A DNA stretch of 64,000 nt from Akebia trifoliata (taxonomy: Eukaryota > Streptophyta > Magnoliopsida > Ranunculales > Lardizabalaceae). Of the stretch, positions 22,531-33,420 are shown in pieces; position 1 is the stretch's first letter; each line of letters opens with the position of its first letter. Position numbers and translations under genes: made by a program. The stretch spans positions 18,835,288 through 18,899,287 of the forward strand of contig CM030717.1 of the NCBI GenBank assembly GCA_017979445.1. Direction: 5' to 3'. A model generated the notes under the pieces. That model did no database searches, was not told the origin of the DNA, and saw only the letters and a list, made by a program, of their open reading frames with translations.

Positions 22531-23144
22531 TCATCTTTGGTATGAAGATCGTTTACTTTGATATCAAATGATAGGATCCTAGATCTTATAGACAATTTTG
22601 ATCCACTTCAAGGGGGATCGTTCTTCAAATTAATTAATTTATTTTTATAGATTGTTTGAGAAAAAAAAAAACGTATTACATCCTCCCATATATATATAAA
22701 GGAAGAATTTTGACTCTAACGTAAAATATTAGACTCCTAATTTAATAAAACTTCTTAAATTAGTAAAATAAAAAAAATCCTAAAATAATAAAATATCTAA
22801 TTAGTAATTAGATTCCTAAAGTACTAAATAACATAGATGTATATCCTAAAAATATTAAAATAACGTATCCTAACACGTTTTCTCGGAAGATTTGGAGTGG
22901 TGGTGTTAGTAGTGGAGGCAAAGTCGATAGAGCAAGAGTTGAAATTGAGGAACAAAATAGAAATCTAAGAACTTGGGGACCTGTATACTGTAAAAATGAA
23001 ACCCTAAACCCAAAAGTTAGATATCTATCGAAAAAGAAATAGTTCTTATTAGCACCCCAACATTTTTTTATTCTAAATCATTCACTTATTTTTAATTGGG
23101 GTGTAATAAGTAAAAGATGGGGTGCCAATATCAGCTCTCTTATA

Positions 23145-23312
23145 GTAAGAAATTCTATTTTTTTTTGCCCCACCAATTTCTGTATGGAATTGCACACAGT
23201 TGGTGTGGCGTTAGTTAGTAAAGGTTGGTGTGGCAATAGCAACTCTCTCACACACAATTGGTGTGGCGTTAGTAAAAATTGGTGTGGCAATAGCAACACA
23301 CTCTCTCTGTGT
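23145..23312 (+). repeat. Tandem ~57-bp repeat with hAT-MITE-like ends
   Basis: Two near-identical units (~23199-23256, ~23257-23312) contain TTGGTGTGGCGTTAGT and GTTGGTGTGGCAATAGCAAC. The latter resembles the MITE end GTTGGGGTGCCAATAGCAGC, so this may be a degenerate relative whose right end was duplicated. A weak partner (TTGCCCCACCAATTTC) is at ~23166-23181. Confidence 0.45.
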
Positions 23313-23366
23313 GTGTCTTTTTTTAAATTCCTTTGTACTTGTTGACATGTGGGCAAAGATCACGTT

Positions 23367-23446
23367 TTCCTATCAAATCCAATGGCTCAAATGGTTTCGT
23401 CGGCTACACCAAAAATATTCCTATCAAATCCAATGGCTCAAATGGC
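23367..23446 (+). repeat. Duplicated 27-bp word upstream of the HIG1 gene
   Basis: TCCTATCAAATCCAATGGCT plus CAAATGG occurs at ~23369-23395 and again at ~23419-23445, about 200-270 bp upstream of the TATA box of the next gene. CCAAT is contained in each copy; whether it has a regulatory role is unknown. Confidence 0.6.
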
Positions 23447-23630
23447 ACACATATGCTTTGGACAGGTGTTCCTTTTTCTTTACCCACTAAATGAGGTACA
23501 CTGTAAAATCAAACCAGGCAAGGACTGCCTGTTGTTTTATTGAGTGAGTTCCCAAGGTTTAAGAACGAGATCAGCAAACCAGGGGGCTCCCCTGAAAAAT
23601 TTAACAATAAATCTAGAAATATCTTTAATT

Positions 23631-23638
23631 TATAAATA
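23631..23638 (+). promoter_or_regulatory. TATA box of the HIG1-domain gene
   Basis: TATAAATA, followed by the CT-rich CCTCTCTCCTCCCCC, 97 bp before the start codon. A transcription start around 23660-23670 would give a ~70-base leader. Confidence 0.7.
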
Positions 23639-23734
23639 CCTCTCTCCTCCCCCTTACTTCCACAACAACTTCAACACCAACCAAATAAATTTCTTCAATT
23701 CTCAACTACCTTTTTTCACTTTTCATTGAAGAAG

Positions 23735-24416
23735 ATGGATTCTTTGCAATCTTGGGTTTCTGAGCACAAGCTTACCAGCATTGGTATAATAAGCAAACCC
23801 ACTTTTTTAATGATGATATTTACTCTCTCTCTCTCTGTTGTTATCTTTTGTGGGGTGGGGGGCCTAATGGTATGATTTAGAAGCAAAATCATACTTTTGT
23901 GTTAGTAGATTTATTTGATAGGGGTAATGTATTTATAATCTTTTTCGGTGGAAGAAAGTATTGTAATTCTTTTTTTTGGCTTTTAATTTTTCTCTAATTT
24001 AGGATTTTTGATTTCGTGTCCCAAGATTACAGTTTGGAGATTGTCGGACACGCATCACTTTTTCTCTAATCTCATGTTGGATTTTCGCTGATTTGATTCG
24101 TTAATTGGATCTCAGGTGCAGTATGGGCATCGGCGATTGGTGCATCATTAGCTTACACGCGTGCCAAATCCCCCTATAATAAGACCAGCCTTAGGCTTAT
24201 ACATGCTAGGTAAGTCATGGACCCTTTCATGTCTTACTTGAATCTAGCTATAATTTTTTTTTTTTTTTTGTTTATAGTGTGTGAGAATAATGGTGCAGGA
24301 TGCACGCACAAGCCTTAACCTTGGCAGTGTTATCTGGAGCGGCGATCGTGCATTACTACGACAAGAATCATAATGCGGAGGATGAGAAGAATTCGTCTAA
24401 AATTAAGTTTGGTTAG
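23735..24416 (+). CDS. HIG1-domain (hypoxia-responsive family) protein
   Basis: Three exons, 23735-23783, 24116-24209, 24299-24416 (TAG), GT-AG introns, joining in frame to 86 residues. Start MDSLQSWVSEHKLTSIGAVW; two short hydrophobic helices (AVWASAIGASLAYTRA, residues ~18-33; ALTLAVLSGAAIVHYY, ~53-68) flank the conserved IHARMHAQALTLA of the plant HIG1/RCF1-type 'hypoxia-responsive family'. These are small inner-mitochondrial-membrane proteins that associate with respiratory complexes. Length is normal for the plant single-domain type. The ATG has a good context (GAAGATGG). No lesion seen, so likely functional; the most compact and intact gene in the window. Confidence 0.88.
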
Positions 24417-26279
24417 CTCTTAATGTATCTCAAATATAAGTAGTCATCGAATAATATATACATATATATAGTTAAACATGTTGGTATGATTAGTCCTGTC
24501 TTTCAAGTTGGACTACAAGAACTTTATATATGGTTGATGTTGTAACCCAGTCTTATTAATTCGAGTAATTTCAACCAAATTCTGGAATTAATTTGTTTGT
24601 TGAGAGAGAGAGAAAAATCTTCCATCGTACGCATTTCTCCCACCTTTAGTAAACTACATCATGGTCTCTGTTCCAAGTTCCAATTGATTGAGTCATATAT
24701 AGAAGTAGTTTAATATAATGGTCGCTGAGGTATATCATCATTTGTTAGATTAGATATACCCTTAACGTTTTGGTGAATATTTGAGGTACCTCTAATGTTT
24801 TCAAACTATTGACATACCTTCCCTTGGTCTTGTCTGAGAGAATATTAAAATGACTTAAATACCCTTATCTTCAATATTCATCCAAAAAAAATCTTTCTCT
24901 CCAAAATTAGTCTTCTTTAACTTCATGGGCAACCCTAAGATTTTATCTACTTCAAGCCTCAAGAATAAAATTTGATTTTTATATTTGTAAAAGATAAAAG
25001 ATAATGAAATTATAGATAAAACAAAAATTAAGAATTACAAAAAACAAAAAAAAAAAATTGATTTAAAACAATGGAGTGAAGATGAGATTGAATATATAGA
25101 TTAGAACAGATACTCTCATAAACCCAACATTTCTTTGACCCATTGGTTCCCTTCCTTGCGACATAAAATATCAATAACAATAATGTTTGAACCTAGAAGA
25201 GTCCAACGAACCCTTATCACGTAACATATGTATTATCCTTAATAATTATGTACTTAGGTATTATAATCAACGTAACACATTATTATGATGAAAAACTCTA
25301 AAACCTAACTTAGGGTGAATCATACAAACGAATGTGATTTGGTTAATTGATCGAATGATTATAAGCATTCAATTGTTGTTGCATGACTCCTACCCATGTT
25401 TTTACGTCTTCAATTTCCATCTCATCTTGTTCATGAATGGTATCAAGATGACTCAAATGAGTCATCTCTCTTATCTTGTACGAGAAACTTTTTTATAAAA
25501 TCGTGAACCTGAAAGAAACATAACCAAAAAAAAGGAAGAAGACTTGTCCAACTCGCCCCACGTAATCTTGGTCTTGGACGATTCAAATGGTTTTTGAAAC
25601 TATGGTCCTATGGTGTTGAGTCAGCATTCAACAAAATTATTTACCAATCAGTGGAAAGCTAATCAATCATGATGTCACATATTACATCTTACACTTCTAA
25701 CATGTGCGATTTTCAACGCTGAAGCTGCCTACTCTTTCTTTATACGACGGATGAATTTTTCCGAAGTAGCGAATGGTGTTCATAAAGCATATATATTCGG
25801 GTAAATTGCCATTTCGTGCGATGTGTACGACGATATTCCAATTCTTGCTCATTGGTCATTTTAATTCCCAAAACATGAAAGGTCAGATTGCAAGTGTTTC
25901 AAACTGATGACCTCGATGGTCTATAACGTAGTGAGATCACTGTGAATACCAAAATCGTCCCTTTTATAATCAATGAGATTCACTTTGAAAAAAAAAATCA
26001 GCGATCTTGTTACTTTAAACTAGAGTGATCGTCCCCTTTGAAAAACCTGCAACCTCGTTTTTCATGTTTTGAGAATTAAAATGAATAATAGTTGGTTGGA
26101 ATGAGAATTTTGTCAGAAATGTACACCTCATTTTGCACTCATCCGATTTAGAAACTCGTCACCTAAGTTATTGTGGATTTCTAATGATAAGCAAGAGACA
26201 ATTTAAGAGATTGAAAGCTTGAGAGAAATCTTTCCCATCTTTCTACTCCCTCTTTTCACGACTTTTCAACTCTTTGAGA
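24417..26279. other. AT-rich intergenic region with a weak fold-back
   Basis: A GA microsatellite follows the HIG1 gene at 24602-24613. Around 25800-26130 the words TTTTAATTCCCAAAACATG (~25858) and CATGTTTTGAGAATTAAAAT (~26063) form an imperfect inverted repeat about 190 bp apart, with further loose pairing outside. The same words occur in the fold-back at 55690-56010. No gene seen. Confidence 0.45.
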
Positions 26280-27705
26280 GTCCCATTGAATCAAGTTGAT
26301 AATGTCAACCAACTTTGACCAAATCAATCAGTACTACACTCAAGGAGGTCATCTTTGGCAAAACCAATCTCCCAATATTACTTTGATCAAATTTGACCTC
26401 TTGTCGCTCCTTTGCAGCTTATAAAATTTTAATTGACTCTTTTCTTCTAAGCCACACTAACCAATCTAAGGAAGAGAAAGTGTAATAATTGAATTACGTT
26501 TTGACTTGATCCTAGAAAAACATGGGGTACGTAAGCAACCTAAGAAGTTACTTTATGCCTAGTCACAATATATATATATGGGTCGGGTTCCGTAGACTCA
26601 CATTGCGACACACCGTTTTGTCTTATATGGGCAAAAATGTTTGGAATGGGCTGATTTTTTGTGAGGATGATCTCTATGGTGAGGAGATCATCCTAAAAAT
26701 CAGCTCATTATGAAACTTCTAGCCCCATGTTTACAAGTTGAAAAATTTTAGATCGTCCAATTTTTGTAAATCAATTTTGATGGAGTTAGAAGTTTTGGAA
26801 TGGGATGATTTTTTGCCAAGATGATCCTCTCATCACAGAGATCATCCTCACAAAAAATCAGTCCATTCCAAAAATTTTTGCCTATATAAGACAAACGGTG
26901 TGTCGCAATGTGAGTCATAATAGGGGTCGTAATAACGCTATCCTATATATATATATACAAAACTAAGAAGAAGAGGAAAAAAAAGAAAGTGTCCTTCAAA
27001 GAAAAACTCCCATCAAAGGGTTAAAAAAATGTCACACTAAGACATTTTGAAAAGAAATTTGATAATAAAAAGAATTGGTAGGAAAAGAATAAGAATACCA
27101 GACTAGGGGCATTTTTTGGAAATGCCTTCTTTATATAGTTCGTCAACTAACTCCTCAATCTTTGCAAAAGAACAACTCCAAAAATTTCAAAAAAACACTC
27201 CCCTTGGAGTAAGTAGGGATTTCCTTGAAACCTTAGCTTGCATTTTTCCGAGGTGTAAGCAGCCCAACCAAAGCCTAAGCAAGAACGATAAGATTTGGGA
27301 TTTGACCTCTTCTATGCAGAGTAATGATACCAGTGAATAAAAATGCCCTAACCTAGAATTCGATGAATGAAAACTTAGATCAAGTTTCATACCTCTCGTG
27401 CAAATCAAAATCAACTCAATCTGGGCTAGCATTTCTCATTCATAATAGTCTCCCGTTTTATAGGATCTTTTTTTTTTATCCACTCGAAGGATTTAGAATG
27501 AGATAAATCTAAATCACCACAAATAAGGAAGGGGGTAACATATTAGAAGGGGCGAATAAGAAAAGATGAGAACTTATAAATAGGGAATGGGATCTCAACG
27601 AAGAAGACTTTTAGACCTTTTTTGGAATGTTTTTGTAATGAAGAGATTTATCTATTATTTTCTACAACTTGAGTTCAAACTTGAGTCTTAGAGGGTGTTT
27701 GACCA
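26280..27705 (+). mobile_element. Old Tat-related element, post-pol region
   Basis: Starts in AACCAACTTTGACCAAATCA, matching the end of pol in the young Tat element at ~42390 (…QIKRYY- stop). The shared GGGGTACGTAAGCAACCTAAG (26522-26542; young copy 42612-42632) and the TGTCACAC.. GGGGCATTTT stretch (27030-27115; young copy 42781-42800) follow in the same order. Well diverged, no ORF. A MITE interrupts it at 26580-26944. Confidence 0.7.
26580..26944. mobile_element. Mutator-like MITE with ~100-bp TIRs in a (TA)n site
   Basis: Long imperfect TIRs: GACTCACATTGCGACACACC (26594 on) and its reverse complement at ~26895-26915, continuing inward through TTTGTGAGGATGATCTC on both arms. The outermost bases GGGTCGGGTTC resemble the Pack-MULE end at 50709. 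(TA)5-6 lies directly on both sides. About 365 bp, non-coding, inserted into the old Tat remnant. Confidence 0.75.
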
Positions 27706-29340
27706 GTATAGACACTTATTTTTGTCTGGATCAAGGTCGGGAGATCAAGAAATTGAACATAAAAGGATTCTGTCCAAGGGAGCAACATACAAGATCCAAA
27801 AGCTAACCGAATTGAAGAACTAAGGGTCATGGGCCTTTCCAGAAATTCTTGAAGTCCATTCTATCCATACCTTAGGTGTGGACATGCCAAATGTGCCATG
27901 TCTGTACCTAAATTGTGGACAGACTATTTTTAGCCTCTATACCTCTCACTTGTGAACAATGTGCATTTCCTCTATTACCCACCTCACCTAAATGTGCACA
28001 GAACTCTTGAGGGTACCATTATACTTTCAAACCTCATTTTTTTGGATACTACTCCACTTGGATCATTATCAAATCTCATTCCGTTGAAACATTCCACTTG
28101 TCCCCCCCACAAAGCTTCATTCTATTGGGACCACACACCAATCTACTTTTACAAAATATTTTTCCAATTTCGTGCTGATTGAGAAAATTCTTACTCTGTG
28201 CTGATGAACTTCTTACAAAATCGTCTCTTAAAAAATTTTTAAAAAAATTCTAACTCCGTGCTGATGACAAAAGAACCTTTCCAGCTTTGTATTGATGCCT
28301 GCCTTGTGTTAATGAATTTCTTACAAAATAGTCTCTTAAAAAAAAAAAAAAATTCCCAACTCCTTGTCGATGAGTCTTCTCAATAAAATAACTTTTCTAG
28401 TTCCTTGCTGATGATACCTCTTAAAAAATTTAAAAGTAATATGCTGGCTTCGTGTTGATGCCATCTCCATGCTGATGAAATATATCGTAAGATATTCGAA
28501 AAATGTCCAGTTCCGTGCTGATATAGATTCTATGCCGATGCCAGTCTCGCGCTGATGTAACTCACTTTTTCAAGAACACGTAATCCAGCTTTGTGCTAAT
28601 GTCAACCATATATTGACAAACACAACCTAGTTCCGTGCGGATGTCAGCTCCGTGCTAATGTAATCTTATTTAAGAAAACACACAACCCAGCTCTGTGCTA
28701 ATGTCAACTTTGTGCTGATGAACCAAATCTCGAAAGATATTAATTTAGAATGTCCATCTTTAAAAAAAATTAAAAAATATGCATTTCCTTCCTAGGAATA
28801 TTTATCAGACATTTGTCATTTGTCATCAGGAAGAGTATTAATTTAAAATGTTCACCTTAAAAAATACAAAAAATAAATTAAAAAAAAGGGTCGCATTCCT
28901 TTCCTAGAAATATTTATCAGACCTTCATCCTCAAGAAGGGTATTAATTTAGAAGGAATATTAAAAAAAACAAATTCTATTTACTATATATAGGGTGAAAA
29001 ACACCTCACTCAACATGTAATTGGAGACTTGCAAGACAAAGAAGAACACCTCTTGTAAATTTTAAATTGTCTTTTGCACTAGTTCCCCAATGCCAATTTC
29101 TTACAAGTGAAAAACACCTCTTTCGCACTAGTTCCTCAAGCCACTTAGTTTTCACAAGCCAAGCCTAGGAGACAATTCTCTAATTTTAAATTGTCTTTCA
29201 AAAATTGATGAAAAGGGGATTACTGACACCATTACAACCTAAGCCTTTGTTTAATATTTTTTCTTTAAACTTGAGTAATGGGTAGTTCTATGAATTCCAT
29301 CAGATGCCTAAGGGATTTGGGCAAACGTAGGTATTTTTGA
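27706..29340 (+). repeat. Probable LTR of the old Tat-related element
   Basis: GTATAGACACTTATTTTTG at 27705 resembles the Tat LTR start TGTAGACACCCCATTTTTG and follows a G-rich AGAGGG tract. Near 28985 ACTATATATAGGGTG looks like a TATA box, in the place expected of the LTR promoter. The right end is not clear. Most of the middle is a short-motif repeat, annotated separately. Confidence 0.5.
28165..28725 (+). repeat. Dispersed short-motif array around TCCGTGCTGATG
   Basis: About 20 occurrences of a degenerate 12-17-bp word, best forms AGTTCCGTGCTGATG, AGCTCCGTGCTAATGT and CTCCGTGCTGATGA, spaced irregularly by 15-60 bp of A/T-rich sequence. GTGCT(G/A)ATG is the constant core. Present only in this LTR-like block. 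Confidence 0.8.
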
Positions 29341-29344
29341 TATG

Positions 29345-30466
29345 GACAATTAGGCATAGGTTACGATAAAAATTGACAAACAGATGATGAGTTATGACCA
29401 TTTGAACGCATCGATGTCCTATTCTGAAAAATGGATACCTTCATGGAAATCACATTTTTTGAAAAGGATTTTGGTATCCTAGAGAAAATAGAGAACATGG
29501 AAATGTAGCAAACATCTGTACGGACGAGTAAGTATATGCTATGAATCCTCAAGATGAATGAACAATAAGATATGAGCGTTTTAAAAAAATGTAAATTTTT
29601 TTGAGTTTTCGATGAGAATGAGTGCTTGGTCGAAATTTCCCATTGTTTACCATTTTTGGGAAGGAAGATGAGTCCAACTTGAAAATCTTTCTCTCGGGAA
29701 ACGTAGTTATTTTTTATACGAACGATTGGGCATAAGTTACGATAAAAATTGATAAACGGGTGATAAGATACAACCATTTGAATGCATCGATGTCTTGTTT
29801 CAAAAAAGATATACCTTCATGGAAATCATGTTTTTCGAAAAGGATTCTGATATCCTAGAGAAAATCCAGGAATATGGAGACGTAGTTAACATCCTTACGT
29901 AGAGTGGGTATATGCTACGAATCCGTTGGATGAATATATAATGAGATACTAGCATTTAAAAAACGTAAAACATTTCAAGTTTTCGATGAGAATGGGTGCT
30001 CGGGCAGAGTTTCTCGTCATTTGTCATTTCAAGAAGAAAGATGAGTCTGACTTAGAATCTTTCTTCTCGGGAGACATAGGTATTTTTGATACACCATGGG
30101 TATAGGCTACTATAAAAATAAAAAAATGAGTGATAAGATACGACCATTTGAACGCATCGATGTCCTGTCTAGAAAAGGATACCTACATGGAAATCATGTT
30201 TTTCGAAAAGGATCCCAGTTTCATAAAGAAAATCTAGGAACATGGAGATGTAGCTAACATCCGTATAGATAAGTGGGTATATGCTACGAGTCCGCGGGAT
30301 GATCAGACAATGAAATAAAAGAGTTTAAAAAAATGTAAAATATTTTGAGTTTTCGATGAGAATGGGTGCAAGGACGAAGTTTTCCGTTGTTTTCCATTTT
30401 CAAGATGGACGATGGTCCGACTTGAAAATCTTTCATCGTGTCTGACTTGAAAGCTAACCCACAATA
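29345..30466 (+). repeat. ~370-bp tandem repeat, three units
   Basis: Units begin at about 29345, 29722 and 30085 (lengths 377, 363, ~380). Constant landmarks in each are GGGCATA-GTTACGATAAAAATT, GAACGCATCGATGTC, TTCATGGAAATCA, GTGGGTATATGCTACGA, GAGTTTTCGATGAGAATG and the end CTTTC..CGGGA. No coding potential common to all three. Either a small satellite array or 3' tandem repeats of a lost retroelement. Confidence 0.85.
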
Positions 30467-30489
30467 AATCCCATCGTGTTCGAAATAAG

Positions 30490-32212
30490 ATAAATATATA
30501 TATATATATATAATTTTCATTTGAAAACAAAAGAGAAATTAACAATACAAACTTGAGAATGGATATCTAGTTTCCTACCATGTAATTGTGGCCACCTGGC
30601 CTAAAATAAATAACCGAACGGAAAAGTAAACAGCAGCTCGCGTTAACAGAAAGTAAATAAACATGTTACCAATAACATTATCTCTAGATATCTATTTACC
30701 AACCTAAACACAATACAACAATGTAAATGTAGACATCACCCCTCGGGTGTGAGTTTGACATTTTACCATTTAATACCCTTTTTTTATTTTTATAATTTTT
30801 AATCTCTCAAATAAAATATCCACTTTCTGATATTCATCAATTCAATATGAGTTCATTGAATATTAAATCATTTTTCAAACCTTAAAATTCATTTTTTTCA
30901 ATTAACTTGAAAAATTACAAAACTTTTATCAACATGGGGTCCGAATAGTGCCTAGAACCCAACTGACAAACACAAAACCCGGTGAAATATCCTATCCACG
31001 TATAATTTGTTATAAAATACAATTAAACATATCAAATATGAAAGTTTTGGCGTGAATTTGAAATAACTAATTAAATTCTAAATTTTTGGAAACACACCAC
31101 AAATTTTTAATAAAATCTTAAATGCAATTTTTTACAATCTACGATTACTAAGAGAAATTGAGAGTTCCTTACAATCTCTAGGCAATGGAATTGAAACATG
31201 TGTGCAGAAATCGAGGTGATCGGTGTGAAAATAGATATGGATCTGACTTCGAGAAGGTTGATTTTTGAGTTTGACCCGGTGGTTTCGAAGATCTCGAAGC
31301 TATCGTCCTTTCTCCTTCTACGACGGATGACGATTTGACCTCGAAATAGATGAAATCCAAGGTCGAAGTTACGAAATTCCCATATCACATACGACTGATT
31401 TTTTATGATACGGGATGAAAGAAAAGATGAAACAAAGAGATCTTGGGTGGGTTTTGTCGATGTCGAGGCTGCGGACCTTTTTCCTTTCTGTGTCGGTCAT
31501 CAACGACGACCCGTTTGGGACGGATCTGAGGTTAAAAATTAAAAAAAATTTTTTTTTTTTAAATCCGTGGCTGGTTTTGGGTTGTTTAGAACAAAGGTGA
31601 ATAGTGAAAAAATTAAAAAAATTTATTTATATAAATCTTGGAATGAAATCGGTATTTTGCCTATTGTTTCGATCGATGAAAACTTGACTATCTGGACTCC
31701 AAAAGTGACGAATGAATACTTTATTTCGTCTAATTTTTTATTTCGGATCTAATGGTATGGTAAATTTCTAGAAATTATGTCTCTAATAAAAATTTACATT
31801 TTTGGCCCAATGTGACTCTAAAATTGACGTCATTTTCATTTTTGAGGATAATTCGACTTTTTGGATTCCAAAAATAATAAGTACATAGTTCATATTCAAT
31901 AATTTTTTATTATGAATCTAATGGTATAATCGAATCTTAATAATTCTTACTCTAGCAAAAATTACTATTTTAGCTTGGTCCAACTAGGTAATCGAGGATT
32001 TTGTAACTTTTATGTTCGATCTCGTATTTGAGCATGCTTACAGAATAAAATATGTTTTTTGATCAGTTTGAATCTAATGCTAAGGTCATATTCCATTAAA
32101 AATGATCAGAAACCTCCTAAAGGTTTACCTCTAAGTCCCACTTTTAGAACTTTTTCAAAATTTTACTATTTAATTTTTCTTAAGATACGAATAAAAAACT
32201 TGAGGTTTTACA
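30490..32212 (-). repeat. Tekay-like 3' LTR, antisense, truncated
   Basis: On the minus strand begins TGTAAAACCTC directly after the PPT GGGGGGGAGAA (32213-32224). It follows the LTRs at 9827 and 47558 until ~30520, where a (TA)n tract and the satellite-like repeat take over. About 1.2 kb of the distal LTR is absent. Distinct point and indel differences from both other copies show an independent insertion. Confidence 0.82.
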
Positions 32213-32311
32213 TTCTCCCCCCCTTAATAAAAATTTCATCATCGAAATTAAGATAATACCTTAGTTTTGGAATAGTTCTAAATATTTAACTTGCATTTCT
32301 GACTCCTTTTT

Positions 32312-33420
32312 TTAAGTAGCTTCTTCAACATTGTGGTATCTCCAGAATACCTTGACTAGAGGGATAGACTTGGATCTCAGTTGCTTTACTTTCTTGTCAA
32401 GTATCTGTATCGCACCTTCCTCATAGGACACATCTTCGTCTACTACTAACTCCCGTAAATCAACCACATGTAAAGGATCTGACAAATACTTCTTCAGCAT
32501 GGACATATGGAACACGTTGTGAACCTGCTCAAGTTGCGGTGGTAAAATCAATCTGTATGCCACTGGTCCTATCTGTTAAACTATTCAAATGGTCCCACAA
32601 AACGCGACTTTAATTTATCCTTCATACTAAATCTGGAGATTCCTCTTCTGGGCAATACTTTCAAAAATACTTTATCCCCAAGTTGAAATTCTAAAGATCT
32701 GCACCGCTTATCTGCATAGCTTTTCTGTCTACTTTGAGGAGCGGTTTTTAATCTGTCCTGTATGATGCGTACTGCCTCAGTAGTTTCCTCAACAATCTTG
32801 GGTCCCAACGCTGTGGCATCTCCTATTTTTGCCCAACATAATCGTGATCGACACAGTAAATGAGAACTCCACTAACGGTAAATGACACTTCCAACCTCTT
32901 CCAAAATCTAAAACACATGCCTGCAACATGTCTTCTAAAATCTGAATAACTTGCTCAGATTGTCCATCTGACTGTGGATGAAAAATCGTATTGAAATTGA
33001 ACTGAGTACCTATGGCTTTGTGTAAACTCTCCCATAATCGGGAAGTAAATCTGGGATCCCTGTTTGACACGATGAAAACTGGCACTTCATGCAGTCGAAC
33101 TATCTCAGCTATGTATATCTGACTCAGTTTATCAAAGCCAAATGAGACTCGAATCAGAATGAAGTGTGCCGATTTCGTTAGTCGGTCAACAATCACACAT
33201 ATGGCGTCTGACTTATCACTGGCTTTTGGCAACCCTACTACAAAATCTATAGTCACATGCTCCCATTTCCATTCTGCTATGGGTAATGGCTGGAGTAAGC
33301 CTACGGGATTTCGATGTTCGGCCTTGACCTGTTGACATGTCAGGTATCTACTTACATATTCTGTGATTACCTTCTTCATACCCGAAAATTAAAAATTTCT
33401 TCTCAGATCTCTATACATCT
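32312..33420 (-). pseudogene. Tekay/Del integrase with chromodomain (broken)
   Basis: Minus strand, in coding order: H2C2 region (CQQVKAEHRNPVG), core TIDFVVGLPKASDKSDAICV (first Asp), FIVSNRDPRFTSRLWE where the family has Asp-Arg-Asp, so the second catalytic Asp is Asn, and HPQSDGQSEQVIQ (Glu). A frameshift near 32800 separates the GPF-type C-terminal part (32581-32808). A stop near 32565 precedes the chromodomain piece 32312-32563 (DEDVSYEEGAIQILDKKVKQ ... LVKVFWRYHNVEEAT). The chromodomain places it in the Tekay/Del chromovirus lineage. Non-functional. Confidence 0.88.

Larger units (their letters stand above)
21271..22875 (-). mobile_element. Small gag-only LTR retrotransposon (TR-GAG-like), nested in hAT copy 2
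   Basis: Two direct ~300-bp LTRs (21271-21569 and 22569-22875) flank ~1.0 kb. On the minus strand the right LTR is 5', followed by a PBS-like TGATATCAAAGTAAACG (22549-22566 region), a degenerate match to the initiator-Met tRNA site. Before the left LTR comes a purine-rich AAAAGGGGATGGA tract. TSD TGTTT (21266-21270) / CGTTT (22876-22880), one mismatch. Only gag-like sequence is inside; no protease, RT or integrase motif. Total ~1.6 kb, so it depends on enzymes made elsewhere. Confidence 0.8.
20833..23139 (+). mobile_element. hAT-like element, long copy (copy 2) with nested retrotransposon
   Basis: Ends GAGAATTGCTATTGGCACC / GGTGCCAATATCAGCTCTC and subterminal sequence match the 363-bp MITE at 16680. 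Between the matching ends it keeps ~300 bp on the left (20970-21270) and ~100 bp on the right (22876-22985) that the short copies lack, so it looks nearer to a progenitor. The left extra part reads as a Glu/Asp-rich open frame followed by His codons (20915-21112), possibly a captured exon, but I recognise no family. A complete small LTR element interrupts it at 21271-22875. No clear TSD. Confidence 0.75.
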
